Shown here: positions 18,173 through 26,575 of the stretch, piece after piece
Layout of the letters: every line of letters starts with the position of its first letter
Numbering within the stretch: position 1 is the stretch's first letter
Origin: Alphaproteobacteria bacterium
Lineage (GTDB): Bacteria > Pseudomonadota > Alphaproteobacteria > Micavibrionales > UBA2020
Reading direction: 5' to 3'
DNA length: 64,000 nt
NCBI GenBank assembly: GCA_016794125.1
Contig: JAEUKT010000001.1
Coordinates: forward strand, 354,517 to 418,516
Notes under the pieces: model-generated
Told to the model about the DNA's origin: nothing
Seen by the model: only the letters and a program-made list of their open reading frames with translations
The model's database searches: none
Translations under genes and position numbers: made by a program

Positions 18173-19222
18173 TCACTTGGCCGTGACGGGCTGGCGGTAC
18201 CTGGTTTTATACCGTTTCGCAAATTCCAGCGCGGGGCGTTCCAGCAGGAAGTACGACAGGCTGGCGACAACCAGCGTCAGCATGATCGTGACCGGCAGCG
18301 CCACCGTCCAGCCGCGCCCGACAATGGTATAGGCGGCGATGGGGTAATGGTACAGGTACAACCCGTATGATATGCGCCCCAGATAGGCTGGCACGGCGCT
18401 GCCGAAAAATTTCACAACCGCATTCGCATGGTCGGTCATCACCGCATAGATCAGCAGCGCCGTGAAGATTTCCGTCACCGTCACGCCAAAGGCGAACGAC
18501 CATGAAATGCGCGGCACCTCCGTCCACAGGCAGAACAGGAACAGCGCAAAGAACACGCCCAGCGGAATTTTGTAATCGGGCACCCGGCCCCCGCCCTGCA
18601 AAAACGCCGCCACAAAACCGCCAAGGATCAATCCGCTGATGCGGTAATCAAAGCGCAGATACAAGGAATCCTTGAAATACACGCAGCCGATGGCTTTCCA
18701 CACCAGCGACAGCAAAAACATGCCGCCCATGATTTTCGCCAAGTGCTTTTTCCTGGCGCTTTTGCACAGCATCAGCAAAACGAAGGGCCAGATGATGTAA
18801 TAATGTTCCTCGATCGCAATCGACCATGTATGCATGATGATGGATGTTTTCGGCATCCAGTCCAGCAGCAGCCCAATATCGGTCAGGTACAGCGCGGCGA
18901 TGGCCGCATGGCGGTAATAGGTGGTGATATCCGTCGGCGGCACGCCCATCACGCCCCAGAAGCCCAGCAGCACCAACAGCAGCAAAAGCAGCAGCGCGGG
19001 ATACAGCCGGAAAATGCGCCGCAGGTAAAAGAACGGCAGGTTGATATGCCCCGTTTCCTCGTGTTCCTTCATCAGCAGCGTCGTGATGATGAAACCGGAA
19101 AGGACGAAAAAGACATCGACCCCCAGATAGCCCGAATTCATATACGGCACGCCCGCATGGAACAGCATCACCAGCAGCACGGCGAAGGCGCGGATGCCAT
19201 CGAGGGCCGGGGTGTATTTCAT
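18173..19222 (-). CDS. Acyltransferase 3 family membrane protein (OafA/YrhL type)
   Basis: A 349-residue polytopic membrane protein with the family start LDGIRAFAVLLVMLFHAG and GYLGVDVFFVLSGFIIT, and about ten hydrophobic helices after that. Members transfer acyl groups, often acetyl, to sugars of lipopolysaccharide, exopolysaccharide or other envelope glycans. No glycosyltransferase cluster lies next to it, so its acceptor cannot be inferred. It is a single-gene unit on the minus strand, divergent from pnp, without a strong ribosome binding site. Confidence 0.88.
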   Translation of the reverse strand: MKYTPALDGIRAFAVLLVMLFHAGVPYMNSGYLGVDVFFVLSGFIITTLLMKEHEETGHINLPFFYLRRIFRLYPALLLLLLLVLLGFWGVMGVPPTDITTYYRHAAIAALYLTDIGLLLDWMPKTSIIMHTWSIAIEEHYYIIWPFVLLMLCKSARKKHLAKIMGGMFLLSLVWKAIGCVYFKDSLYLRFDYRISGLILGGFVAAFLQGGGRVPDYKIPLGVFFALFLFCLWTEVPRISWSFAFGVTVTEIFTALLIYAVMTDHANAVVKFFGSAVPAYLGRISYGLYLYHYPIAAYTIVGRGWTVALPVTIMLTLVVASLSYFLLERPALEFAKRYKTRYRQPVTAK

Positions 19223-19413
19223 GCAGGGGTTTTCCGTGATTGGCAGGTGTTCTTTGGGACAAGTTTATCGAAGAAATCGCTGTTTGAACGCAATTTTCCG
19301 CGTTTTGGGCGGATAGCGGGTTTTAATTTACATATACTGGCTATTTCGCTTTGACTTTCATCGGTTTTAATGCGATTTATTCAGTCGAAAATAAGGTGAA
19401 AAAGTAAGTAAAA

Positions 19414-19445
19414 GCCCCTTTTAGCAATCCTTATTGGCAAGGGGC
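19414..19445 (+). promoter_or_regulatory. Leader stem-loop of pnp
   Basis: A 7 bp stem GCCCCTT / AAGGGGC (19414-19420 with 19439-19445) encloses a second small stem (GCAAT / ATTGGC with one bulge). It ends 20 bases before the pnp ATG and just before the Shine-Dalgarno AAAGGAAA. Polynucleotide phosphorylase is known to autoregulate through a 5' leader stem cleaved by RNase III in E. coli, so a similar role here is a plausible inference. Confidence 0.5.
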
Positions 19446-19465
19446 GAATGTTAAAGGAAAGACGA

Positions 19466-21598
19466 ATGTTTAATATCACTAAAAAAGAAATCAACTGGGC
19501 CGGCAAAAAGCTGTCCTTTGAAACCGGCCGCCTCGCCCGTCAGGCTGATGGCGCAGTTCTGGTGACCTACGGCGAAACCACCGTGCTGGTGACCGCGGTC
19601 GCCGCGAAATCGGCGAAAGCGGGCCAGGACTTCTTCCCGCTGTCCGTCCACTACCAGGAAAAATACTTCGCAGCCGGCAAGATCCCCGGCGGCTTCTTCA
19701 AGCGCGAAGGCAAGCCGACGGAGCGCGACACCTTGATCTCGCGCCTGATCGACCGCCCGATCCGCCCGCTGTTCCCGAAAGAATTCCTGAACGAAACGCA
19801 GATCATCGCGACCGTCCTGTCGTATGACCAGATCCACGAAAGCGATATCTCCGCTCTCTGCGCGGCTTCGGCTGCCCTCACCATCTCGGGCGTTCCCTTC
19901 ATGGGCCCCGTTGGTGCGGCGCGCGTCGGTTACATCAACGACCAACTGGTGCTGAACCCGACGATCGAGGAAATGAAGGATTCGAAACTCGACCTCGTCG
20001 TCGCAGGTACCCGCGAAGGCGTGCTGATGGTTGAATCCGAAGCGCATGAACTGACCGAAGAAAAAATGCTCGAAGCCGTCATGTTCGGCTGGAAAGGCTT
20101 CCAGCCCGTGATCGACATGCAGATCGCGCTGGCCGAAGCCTGCGCGAAAGACGCATGGGTGCTGCCCGAAAAAGCATACGACGAAAAAGCGCTGGAGAAA
20201 AAAGTGCACGACCTCGTCGGCGCGGATTTCAAGGCCGCTTACGCGACCCGCGTGAAGCAGGAACGCGTCGCGAAGCTGGATGCAGCCCGCGAGAAAGCCG
20301 TTGAAGCCCTCGTGCCGAAGGACGACAAATCCAGCCCGATCACGTCGGCGCTTATCGAAAGCCTCTGCAAGCATGTCGAAGCAGACATCGTGCGCAACGG
20401 CATCCTGGATACCGGCAACCGCATCGACGGCCGCGACACCAAGACGATCCGCCCGATCGTGTCGGAAGCAGGCTTCCTGCCCCGCGTCCACGGTTCGGCG
20501 CTGTTCACCCGCGGCGAAACGCAGGCGGTGGTTGTCACCACGCTCGGCACCGGCGACGACGAACAGCTGATCGACGGCCTGCACGGCGAATCCCACGAAA
20601 CCTTCATGCTGCACTACAACTTCCCCCCGTACTCGGTGGGTGAAGCGGGCCGCATGGGTGGCGCTGGCCGCCGCGAAATCGGCCACGGCAAGCTGGCATG
20701 GCGCGCAATCCGCCCCATGCTGCCGGAAAAGGCGAAATTCCCCTACACCATCCGCGTCGTGTCGGAAGTGACTGAATCGAACGGCTCGTCCTCGATGGCG
20801 ACCGTTTGCGGTTCCGCTCTTTCGCTCATGGATGCGGGCGTTCCCCTGACCCGCCCCGTCGCCGGTATCGCGATGGGCCTGATCAAGGAAGGCTCGAAAT
20901 TCGCAGTCCTGTCCGACATCCTCGGCGACGAAGACCATCTCGGCGACATGGATTTCAAGGTGGCGGGTACCGCAAGCGGCATCACCGCGCTGCAGATGGA
21001 CATTAAAATCACGTCCATCACCGAGGAGATCATGAAGATCGCCCTCGCGCAGGCACAGGCGGGCCGCCTGCACATCCTGGGCGAAATGGCGAAGGCGCTG
21101 ACCGGCGCGCGCGAAACGCTGAACCAGAACGCGCCGCAGATCGTCACGATCAAGATCCCGAAGGAAAAGATCCGCGAAGTCATCGGCTCCGGCGGTTCGG
21201 TCATCCGCGAGATCACCGAAAAAACCGGCACCAAGATCGACATCGAAGACGATGGCACGATCAAGGTCGCGGCTGTCGGCTCCGAAGCGATCCAGAAAGC
21301 GCTGGATTGGATCAAGGGCATCACCGCCGAAGCGGAAGTCGGCAAGGTCTATGACGGCACGGTCGTGAAGGTTGTCGAATTCGGCGCCTTCGTGAACATC
21401 ATGCCGAAAACGGACGGTCTGGTGCATATCTCCGAACTCGCCGCACGCCGCGTGAAAACGGTCGATGAAGTCGTCAAAGAAGGCGACAAGGTGAAAGTGA
21501 AATGCATCGGCATGGAAAAAGGCAAGATCAAGCTGTCGATGAAAGCCATCGACCAGAAGACCGGCCAAGACATCCAGCCGCAGCGCGAAGCGTCGTAA
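19466..21598 (+). CDS. pnp: Polyribonucleotide nucleotidyltransferase
   Basis: 3'-5' phosphorolytic exoribonuclease of the degradosome. The 710-residue protein has two RNase PH domains joined by a helical domain, the metal-binding [15 protein letters not shown] near residue 490, a KH domain ([16 protein letters not shown] near 565) and a C-terminal S1 domain (about 625-695, [14 protein letters not shown]). The ATG at 19466 is chosen over 19448 because AAAGGAAA lies just before it and MFNITKKEI is the family start. It follows a leader stem-loop and ends at a strong terminator. The partner gene rpsO is about 10 kb upstream rather than adjacent. Confidence 0.97.
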   Translation: MFNITKKEINWAGKKLSFETGRLARQADGAVLVTYGETTVLVTAVAAKSAKAGQDFFPLSVHYQEKYFAAGKIPGGFFKREGKPTERDTLISRLIDRPIRPLFPKEFLNETQIIATVLSYDQIHESDISALCAASAALTISGVPFMGPVGAARVGYINDQLVLNPTIEEMKDSKLDLVVAGTREGVLMVESEAHELTEEKMLEAVMFGWKGFQPVIDMQIALAEACAKDAWVLPEKAYDEKALEKKVHDLVGADFKAAYATRVKQERVAKLDAAREKAVEALVPKDDKSSPITSALIESLCKHVEADIVRNGILDTGNRIDGRDTKTIRPIVSEAGFLPRVHGSALFTRGETQAVVVTTLGTGDDEQLIDGLHGESHETFMLHYNFPPYSVGEAGRMGGAGRREIGHGKLAWRAIRPMLPEKAKFPYTIRVVSEVTESNGSSSMATVCGSALSLMDAGVPLTRPVAGIAMGLIKEGSKFAVLSDILGDEDHLGDMDFKVAGTASGITALQMDIKITSITEEIMKIALAQAQAGRLHILGEMAKALTGARETLNQNAPQIVTIKIPKEKIREVIGSGGSVIREITEKTGTKIDIEDDGTIKVAAVGSEAIQKALDWIKGITAEAEVGKVYDGTVVKVVEFGAFVNIMPKTDGLVHISELAARRVKTVDEVVKEGDKVKVKCIGMEKGKIKLSMKAIDQKTGQDIQPQREAS

Positions 21599-21623
21599 GA
21601 CGTTTCTAGCTGACTAAAGAATT

Positions 21624-21658
21624 AAGGGCGTCAGCTTCGGCTGGCGCCCTTTTCTTTT
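21624..21658 (+). terminator. Rho-independent terminator of pnp
   Basis: A 12 bp stem with one G-T pair (21624-21635 with 21640-21651) closed by a UUCG-type tetraloop and followed by TTTTCTTTT. The form is classic and strong. Confidence 0.92.
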
Positions 21659-21704
21659 GCGGTCTTTCGGTTATATTTAGGGGCATTCAATTCAGGAGAA
21701 CCAC

Positions 21705-22454
21705 ATGACCTCCCTCGTCATCCCCCGCGTTATCGGCCATCGTGGCGCGAAGGCTTATGCACCGGAAAATACGCTGTCCAGCATCCATGCCGCCGCCGAT
21801 CTTGGCTGCGAATGGGTGGAGGTGGATGTGAAACTGTCGAAGGACAGCGAAGCGATTATTTTCCATGACGAAGAACTGCTGCGCTGCACCGGCGTCAACG
21901 GTTTGGTGAAAGATTTCACGCTGGCGGAACTGCGCGAGATGGATGCGGGATCATGGTACGGCGAAAGCTTTTTGAACGAACGCATCCCGACGCTGGAGGA
22001 ACTGCTCAATACCGTGCTGGAACGCGGCATGGGCGTGAACCTTGAAATCAAGCCCTGCCCCGGTCGCGAAAAAGAAACCGCCGAAGTGATGCTGGATGTG
22101 GCGACGCGCATCTGGCCGGATGATGCGCCCCCGCCCCTTGTCTCCAGCTTTCAAAATGTCAGCCTTGAAACGGCGATGGACATGATGGAGGAATGGCCGC
22201 GCGGTTTCCTGATGGACGAACACATGGACAATTGGCGCGAAATGGCCGAATACCTGCAGGCCGCCACGATCAACATCAACGGCAACACCGTCACCCGCGA
22301 CCAGATCGAGGAGTATATGGAGTACCAGAAACCCATCCTCGCCTATACCATCAACGACCAGATGAAGGCCAAGGAACTGGTGCGCTGGGGCGTAGATGCC
22401 GTATTCTCCGACAACCCCGACACCATCATGGAAATTCTGTCGCCGAAGCATTGA
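21705..22454 (+). CDS. ugpQ: Glycerophosphodiester phosphodiesterase
   Basis: Hydrolyses glycerophosphodiesters to glycerol 3-phosphate and an alcohol. The 249-residue protein has the GDPD signature HRGAKAYAPENT near residue 11, the metal-binding E-x-D in EVDVKLS near 45, HDE near 58 (IIFHDEELLRCT), and NLEIKPCPG near 107. No signal peptide, so a cytoplasmic UgpQ-type enzyme. The ATG has AGGAGA 7 bases upstream. It stands alone between the pnp terminator and a palindromic repeat element. Confidence 0.9.
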   Translation: MTSLVIPRVIGHRGAKAYAPENTLSSIHAAADLGCEWVEVDVKLSKDSEAIIFHDEELLRCTGVNGLVKDFTLAELREMDAGSWYGESFLNERIPTLEELLNTVLERGMGVNLEIKPCPGREKETAEVMLDVATRIWPDDAPPPLVSSFQNVSLETAMDMMEEWPRGFLMDEHMDNWREMAEYLQAATININGNTVTRDQIEEYMEYQKPILAYTINDQMKAKELVRWGVDAVFSDNPDTIMEILSPKH

Positions 22455-22473
22455 CTTCAACATCTTCATAAAT

Positions 22474-22563
22474 CCACCCCGCCGAAGGGCGGGGTCCGGC
22501 CCTGCCGTCAGGCAGTTTTATAAAGGCGCTGCGCGCGCCAGACCCCGCCCTTCGGCGGGGTGG
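22474..22563. repeat. Compound palindromic repeat element
   Basis: A perfect 23 bp inverted repeat (22474-22496 and 22541-22563) surrounds a 44-base centre. Each arm is itself a hairpin (CCCCGCC-GAAG-GGCGGGG), and the centre holds two more dyads (CTGCC-GTCA-GGCAG and GGCGC / GCGCC). The whole can fold as a cruciform. It starts 20 bases after ugpQ. No further copy was seen in the window, so it is described as a REP/MITE-like element on structure only. Confidence 0.8.
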
Positions 22564-22585
22564 CATGCTGAGGAGTCCATGACAA

Positions 22586-22618
22586 AAAGAAAGCCCGCAG
22601 AAAATACTGCGGGCTTTC
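22586..22618 (-). terminator. Terminator of the 67-residue Cys-tail gene
   Basis: A 12 bp stem GAAAGCCCGCAG / CTGCGGGCTTTC (22589-22600 with 22607-22618). Read on the minus strand it is followed by TTTTTGTC, so it terminates the small gene 22673-22876. It may also stop + strand readthrough from ugpQ, but has no T run on that side. Confidence 0.75.
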
Positions 22619-22672
22619 CCTTCGAGGGGGAATACTGCAAAAGCCGTTTCCCCTAGGAAGTCTGTCTTTCGT

Positions 22673-22876
22673 TTAGTGCGGGCAGCCGCAATCGCCTTTT
22701 TTCGAGCGATCCGTGACCGTTTTCTCATCGGGCTTTGCTTCGCGCGACTGGGCTTTTTCTTCATTGGCCAGCTTTGCATCGTCTTCCGGTGCGGGCGGGC
22801 CGCCTTCGCCTTCCCAACGCATTTGCGGATAACCGCTGCGGGGAGCAGGCTGATTTTCTTTGCGAATGTCTGCCAT
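22673..22876 (-). CDS. Small hydrophilic protein with Cys-Gly-Cys tail
   Basis: A 67-residue, highly charged protein of unknown function with a proline-rich N-terminal half, a Lys/Glu-rich middle, and a C-terminus ending in GDCGCPH. It has no membrane segment or signal peptide. It is judged real because AGGAGAAG lies 6 bases before the ATG and a good terminator follows. A 97-base hairpin lies directly upstream. The CxC-P-H tail could bind metal or be a modified peptide core, but no modification enzyme is adjacent. See the similar gene at 23125-23337. Confidence 0.65.
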   Translation of the reverse strand: MADIRKENQPAPRSGYPQMRWEGEGGPPAPEDDAKLANEEKAQSREAKPDEKTVTDRSKKGDCGCPH

Positions 22877-22888
22877 GTTGCTTCTCCT

Positions 22889-22985
22889 CTGGTCGTTGGT
22901 TAAAAATTTTCAGGGTGAAGAGACAAGGGCGTTTTGAAAGACCGGCTTTAAACACCCTTGCCTCTTCGCTGTAACCAACGGCCAG
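22889..22985 (-). other. Long imperfect hairpin upstream of the 67-residue gene
   Basis: The outer arms 22889-22902 and 22972-22985 match at 13 of 14 positions. After a 10-base internal loop, inner arms 22917-22940 and 22946-22967 pair with few mismatches and a 5-base end loop. The unit covers 97 bases and would lie in the 5' leader of the small gene starting at 22876. It could be a structured leader RNA or a MITE-like insertion. Confidence 0.65.
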
Positions 22986-23018
22986 TTTGGAATTACGTTC
23001 CAAAATAAATCCCCTGCA

Positions 23019-23044
23019 TTTTCAAAAACCTAAGTTTTTGAAAA
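23019..23044. other. AT-rich perfect hairpin
   Basis: TTTTCAAAAAC-CTAA-GTTTTTGAAAA, an 11 bp perfect stem with a 4-base loop, directly beyond the terminator of the 70-residue gene. It could be an operator or a second-stage terminator. Confidence 0.45.
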
Positions 23045-23045
23045 G

Positions 23046-23081
23046 AAAAAAAGGCCGGGTAGCGTTGCGCCCCCGGCCTTC
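23046..23081 (-). terminator. Terminator of the 70-residue Cys-tail gene
   Basis: Stem AAGGCCGGG / CCCGGCCTT (23052-23060 with 23073-23081) and, on the minus strand, a following T run. It lies 44 bases downstream of the stop codon of the 23125-23337 gene. Confidence 0.75.
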
Positions 23082-23124
23082 TCTTTTCTTCAGGTCGCGT
23101 TACAAAACGCGGCTTGAGGAAACC

Positions 23125-23337
23125 TTACTGCTTGGTGCCGCAGCTGCCGCTGGTGGCGCAGGAACCGGAGTCCTTGCCGGCACCCGACATCACTTCGCCA
23201 TCGCGTGCAGACGGATGCTTCGTTTCAATATCGAATTCACCCGCACCGGTCTTGGATGCGGATTTTTTATCGATGCTGGTGTCACGAGCTGCGACGGGAG
23301 CGGCTTTCGAGGGGTTCTGCGATTGTTTGTTTTCCAT
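23125..23337 (-). CDS. Small hydrophilic protein with cysteine-containing tail
   Basis: A 70-residue protein rich in Ser, Lys, Ala and Asp, without signal peptide, ending SGSCATSGSCGTKQ. AAGGAT lies about 8 bases before the ATG and a terminator follows, supporting a real gene. Like the 67-residue neighbour at 22673-22876 it is charged through most of its length and has all its cysteines near the C-terminus, though the two do not align otherwise. The function is unknown. Confidence 0.6.
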   Translation of the reverse strand: MENKQSQNPSKAAPVAARDTSIDKKSASKTGAGEFDIETKHPSARDGEVMSGAGKDSGSCATSGSCGTKQ

Positions 23338-23525
23338 GATAAATATCCTTCATTTGTTGTGTGTGTTTGCCATTTGGCAAACATCCCGCAAAACACAAGG
23401 TTTCGCAGGGTTAAAGGAGAGGACAAAGGGATTTTACGATAAGCATCCTAAAATGCCTCTGTCCTCGCGCGGCATGCCAACAGCCAAGCGTGCAAAGAGT
23501 TCCTGATTTTTTTCAGGTGAAGGTA

Positions 23526-24254
23526 TTAAGGATAATCGCAGGAGTCGGAAGTGACGCTCATGAATGAACGCTCGCCCGCCGCGATCGTGAAGCGGTATTC
23601 CTTGTTGCCCACGACCAGCGAATGCTGCAGCGGCAAGAGGCCTTCTTTTTCCGTGCGCTTGCCGCCGATTTCGGTGAAGGTCAGCTTCACTTTCTTGCCG
23701 GGGTCGTACCATGCTTCCGGCGCGCCGGCGGCGTTCACCGATGCCTGACCGTCGCCCGCAACCGTCACCACGCCGTTGCCGAACGCAACCGCGCCCTGCG
23801 GGCCGCTATAGACGGGCGTTTTCACGACGAAGCGTTTCACCACGGGTTCGGTGCAGTTTTTCGGCGGCCGCGCCGCGTCGATCAGGAAGGCAAGGCGTTC
23901 GGGTTTAATGCCGGAATCAAGCTGCTTCTTCACTAGATCGGTCAATTGCTTGAACACGCCCTGCGGCACTTCCTGCTTGTATTTTTCCTCCAGCTGCTGA
24001 TAACGCACCTGCGTGGATTGCACGTCGGAATGCAGTTTTGTGATGACTTCATCAAGGCCGGTGCGTTCTTCCTGAAGCTTGGTCGCCTGTTCCTTGAAGG
24101 CCAGCTGGCTGGTGCGTTCTTTTTCGCCGCCCCACCAGAAACAGGTGGCGCAGAGCAGCGCGATCATGAAGATCACCATGCCGATGCGTCGGTTGCGCTG
24201 CGCGTTCTTGCGGCGCGAACGGCGCCCGCCGAATTCATGCGACATAAAGTTCAT
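23526..24254 (-). CDS. Single-pass membrane protein with coiled coil, unknown function
   Basis: A 242-residue protein with an Arg-rich cytoplasmic N-terminus (GGRRSRRKNAQRNRR), one transmembrane helix (about residues 24-42, IGMVIFMIALLCATCFWWG), a periplasmic coiled coil (about 45-100), and a C-terminal beta-rich domain of about 120 residues with a Cys pair (NCTEP and DSCDYP). AGGAG precedes the ATG. It lies 7 bp after lptD on the same strand, the position where surA is found in many proteobacteria, so a role around the outer membrane is conceivable. It does not resemble SurA. Confidence 0.7.
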   Translation of the reverse strand: MNFMSHEFGGRRSRRKNAQRNRRIGMVIFMIALLCATCFWWGGEKERTSQLAFKEQATKLQEERTGLDEVITKLHSDVQSTQVRYQQLEEKYKQEVPQGVFKQLTDLVKKQLDSGIKPERLAFLIDAARPPKNCTEPVVKRFVVKTPVYSGPQGAVAFGNGVVTVAGDGQASVNAAGAPEAWYDPGKKVKLTFTEIGGKRTEKEGLLPLQHSLVVGNKEYRFTIAAGERSFMSVTSDSCDYP

Positions 24255-24261
24255 AGTTGTA

Positions 24262-26490
24262 TCACTCCTCTTCGCTGCCTTTTGTCAGGCGTATGCCGGG
24301 CGCGCTGAATTCGCCCAGATTTTTAAGTCCCACACGCATCATCAGCACGGTGCCGTTTTCGCCGGATGCTTCCGTAATCAGGCTGCGCGCGCCCTGCAAC
24401 GAGAAGGAAAAACATTCATCGGCATAGTTGACGCCCAGCGTCGCCTTGCGTAAACCGGGCTCCTCGCCCATATCGGCCAGCGCGCCCGCGTTCAGCCACC
24501 AGTTGGGGCGGAAATAATACACGCCGTCCAACAATGCCTGCTGGCGGGACTCAGTGAAGCCCGTGCCCGCCGTGGGGTCAATGAAAATATATTTTCCGTT
24601 GACGGAAACCATATCGTTGCCCAGATGCGCCTGGAATTCGTGGCGGTGGATCACAAGGCTGCGGTTATCCATCTGGAAGCGGTAATCGCCGCTCAGGTAT
24701 TTCGATACGCTGGCGTTGATCTGCCCGACGACATCGGATGCTTTATCCTGAAGGCCGGAACCCACGGGGAAGATCACATCGTCATCAAGGCGATAGCTTT
24801 GGCCGATGAAAATCTTGCCGTACCTGCCGTTGTCGCCATACAGCCCCGCACGGATGCCGTAATTGACGCGCGCGCCGTCCTCCACCCGGTCGATGCCCGG
24901 GAAGCGGTTGTCGGAGAACAGGTTGTTGGTATCCAGCTGGATGTCGATGCTGTCCTCGTTCGGGATTTCAAGCGGCGTGTCGTCCGTCTGCGGGCTGGCG
25001 CTGATCCCGATCTGCGGCTCGATCATCACCTGCGCTTTTTCGACGCGCTTCACCATCGGATAGGAAACATCAAAGCTGGCAACCGCCATGCCGCGTCCCT
25101 GCTGCGTGCTGCTGTCCAGTGCGGGGTTCAGCACGGCGGCGTTGCTGTCCTGCACGGCGTAAAAATCGCCGCGGCCGGACAGGTTCACGCGCGTGATAAA
25201 ACCGGCGCGCGATACGTCGCGGCGTTCCCAGCCCAGATCGACCGACCCGCGCTGCACATCCTGGTCGGTGCCGGAGCGGCGCAGTTCCAGCGTCGAAAGA
25301 CCCGCCGTCCAGCGCCCGCCGAACAGGCCGCCCGGCTCGCCAAGGCTGCGATGCTCGAGGCTTGGCAAAATATCCGGCTGTTCGGGACGCAGACCCAGAC
25401 GCACGTCCTGAAAGTTGAACGCGGAAATGTTGGTGTAATCACGGCCCGAAAAGCGCTCGGCATAGGCACGGCTTTCCAGCACGTCCTGATGCGTGATGTC
25501 GTAAAGGCGCAGGTATTCCTTGTCGGATGCGCGCTGGATATTGAATCCCGCGCGCCATTTCTCGTCGATTTCATACAGGCCGTTGGCGAAGATATGGCCG
25601 CGCAGCCGGTCTTCCTCGATGCGGCCGTCTTCTTCGTGGCGGTCGGAATTGGCAAAGCTGCCGTCAAACTGCATACGGCCATGCTCGAAGCGCTTGCGCA
25701 GCTCGCCCATCACCAGCACGCCGGCCTGAGATGTGGGGCGCACCTTCACCGTGGCATCGATATCGGGGCGGATGTCGCCGAAGTAATAGCCCGCCTCCGC
25801 ATGCGCGCCCTGTTCGCTGCTGTAGCCGTAGGACGGGCGCAGGAAACCGCTTTTGCGCTTCACCGACGGATCGGCATGGGAAAAGATCGGCGCGAAGGCC
25901 AGCGGCACGCCCGCAAATTCAAGGCGCGCGTTTTTGTACTTTACCGAATGGTCGGTTTCGTCGTGGATGACTTTGTCGGCCTTGATCTGCCACAGCGGCT
26001 TCGGGTCTGTTTCGCAGACTTTGCAAGGCGTATAGGACGCGTCGGTCAGCGTCATCTTCGTGCCGTTTTCGCGGCGCGCTTCGGATGCCGTGAAGCGCGA
26101 CCCGTCGGCCAGCAGCGACAGCAGGCTGTGGACGAAGCCGTCCTTCATGCTTTTGTTTAGCGACACATATTCGGCGAAGCTGACATTGCCTTCGTCGTCG
26201 AGCAGCGACACGTTGCCGATCGCCTCGACCGTATCGGTATCCAGGTGATAAACCATTTTATCGGCGCGCAGGATCTGGTTGCCCTGCACGAGTTCCACAT
26301 CGCCCTGCGCGGTGACGGTTTGTTTTTCATCGTCATGCGACAGCGCTTTGGAATTAAACTTGACCGGTAGGTCGCTGGTTTTTATTTCCTGTGCGGCAAC
26401 GGCGGTTGCGCCCAGCATCAGGAAAACGCCCAGCATCGCCACGCGCTGCGCGACGGACTTACCCAGTGATGTAAGGCTTAGCTGTGACAA
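24262..26490 (-). CDS. lptD: LPS-assembly protein LptD
   Basis: Outer-membrane beta-barrel that inserts lipopolysaccharide into the outer leaflet. The 742-residue protein has a signal peptide (cleavage after about residue 34, AVAAQ), an N-terminal OstA/LptA-like jellyroll (about 40-140, VTAQGDVELVQGNQIL), a CKVC motif near residue 157 of the type involved in LptD disulfides, and a long barrel region with alternating aromatic strands. The annotated start is a TTG at 26490; the ATG at 26436 would leave the signal sequence without basic residues, so the longer form is preferred with some doubt. The membrane protein at 23526-24254 follows in the same operon. Confidence 0.9.
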   Translation of the reverse strand: MSQLSLTSLGKSVAQRVAMLGVFLMLGATAVAAQEIKTSDLPVKFNSKALSHDDEKQTVTAQGDVELVQGNQILRADKMVYHLDTDTVEAIGNVSLLDDEGNVSFAEYVSLNKSMKDGFVHSLLSLLADGSRFTASEARRENGTKMTLTDASYTPCKVCETDPKPLWQIKADKVIHDETDHSVKYKNARLEFAGVPLAFAPIFSHADPSVKRKSGFLRPSYGYSSEQGAHAEAGYYFGDIRPDIDATVKVRPTSQAGVLVMGELRKRFEHGRMQFDGSFANSDRHEEDGRIEEDRLRGHIFANGLYEIDEKWRAGFNIQRASDKEYLRLYDITHQDVLESRAYAERFSGRDYTNISAFNFQDVRLGLRPEQPDILPSLEHRSLGEPGGLFGGRWTAGLSTLELRRSGTDQDVQRGSVDLGWERRDVSRAGFITRVNLSGRGDFYAVQDSNAAVLNPALDSSTQQGRGMAVASFDVSYPMVKRVEKAQVMIEPQIGISASPQTDDTPLEIPNEDSIDIQLDTNNLFSDNRFPGIDRVEDGARVNYGIRAGLYGDNGRYGKIFIGQSYRLDDDVIFPVGSGLQDKASDVVGQINASVSKYLSGDYRFQMDNRSLVIHRHEFQAHLGNDMVSVNGKYIFIDPTAGTGFTESRQQALLDGVYYFRPNWWLNAGALADMGEEPGLRKATLGVNYADECFSFSLQGARSLITEASGENGTVLMMRVGLKNLGEFSAPGIRLTKGSEEE

Positions 26491-26575
26491 GACCCCGTCC
26501 CGGCTTGTTATGAGTAAAAGCTCCGGTTTAACGGCTTATTTTCCTGAAAAATCAGGGAGGTGTCAACTGTTCAGG

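Noticed and set aside
9606..19262. A prophage or integrated element between rpsO and pnp
   Set aside because: No integrase, phage structural gene, tRNA or flanking direct repeat was found; the block is reported only as an accessory region.
22474..22563. CRISPR-like repeats
   Set aside because: Only two inverted copies with a 44-base centre. No direct repeat array with regular spacers exists here or elsewhere in the window, and no cas genes were seen.
24625..26160. A 511-codon + strand frame opposite lptD
   Set aside because: The lptD frame has signal peptide and domain motifs. The opposite frame has none and no ribosome binding site.
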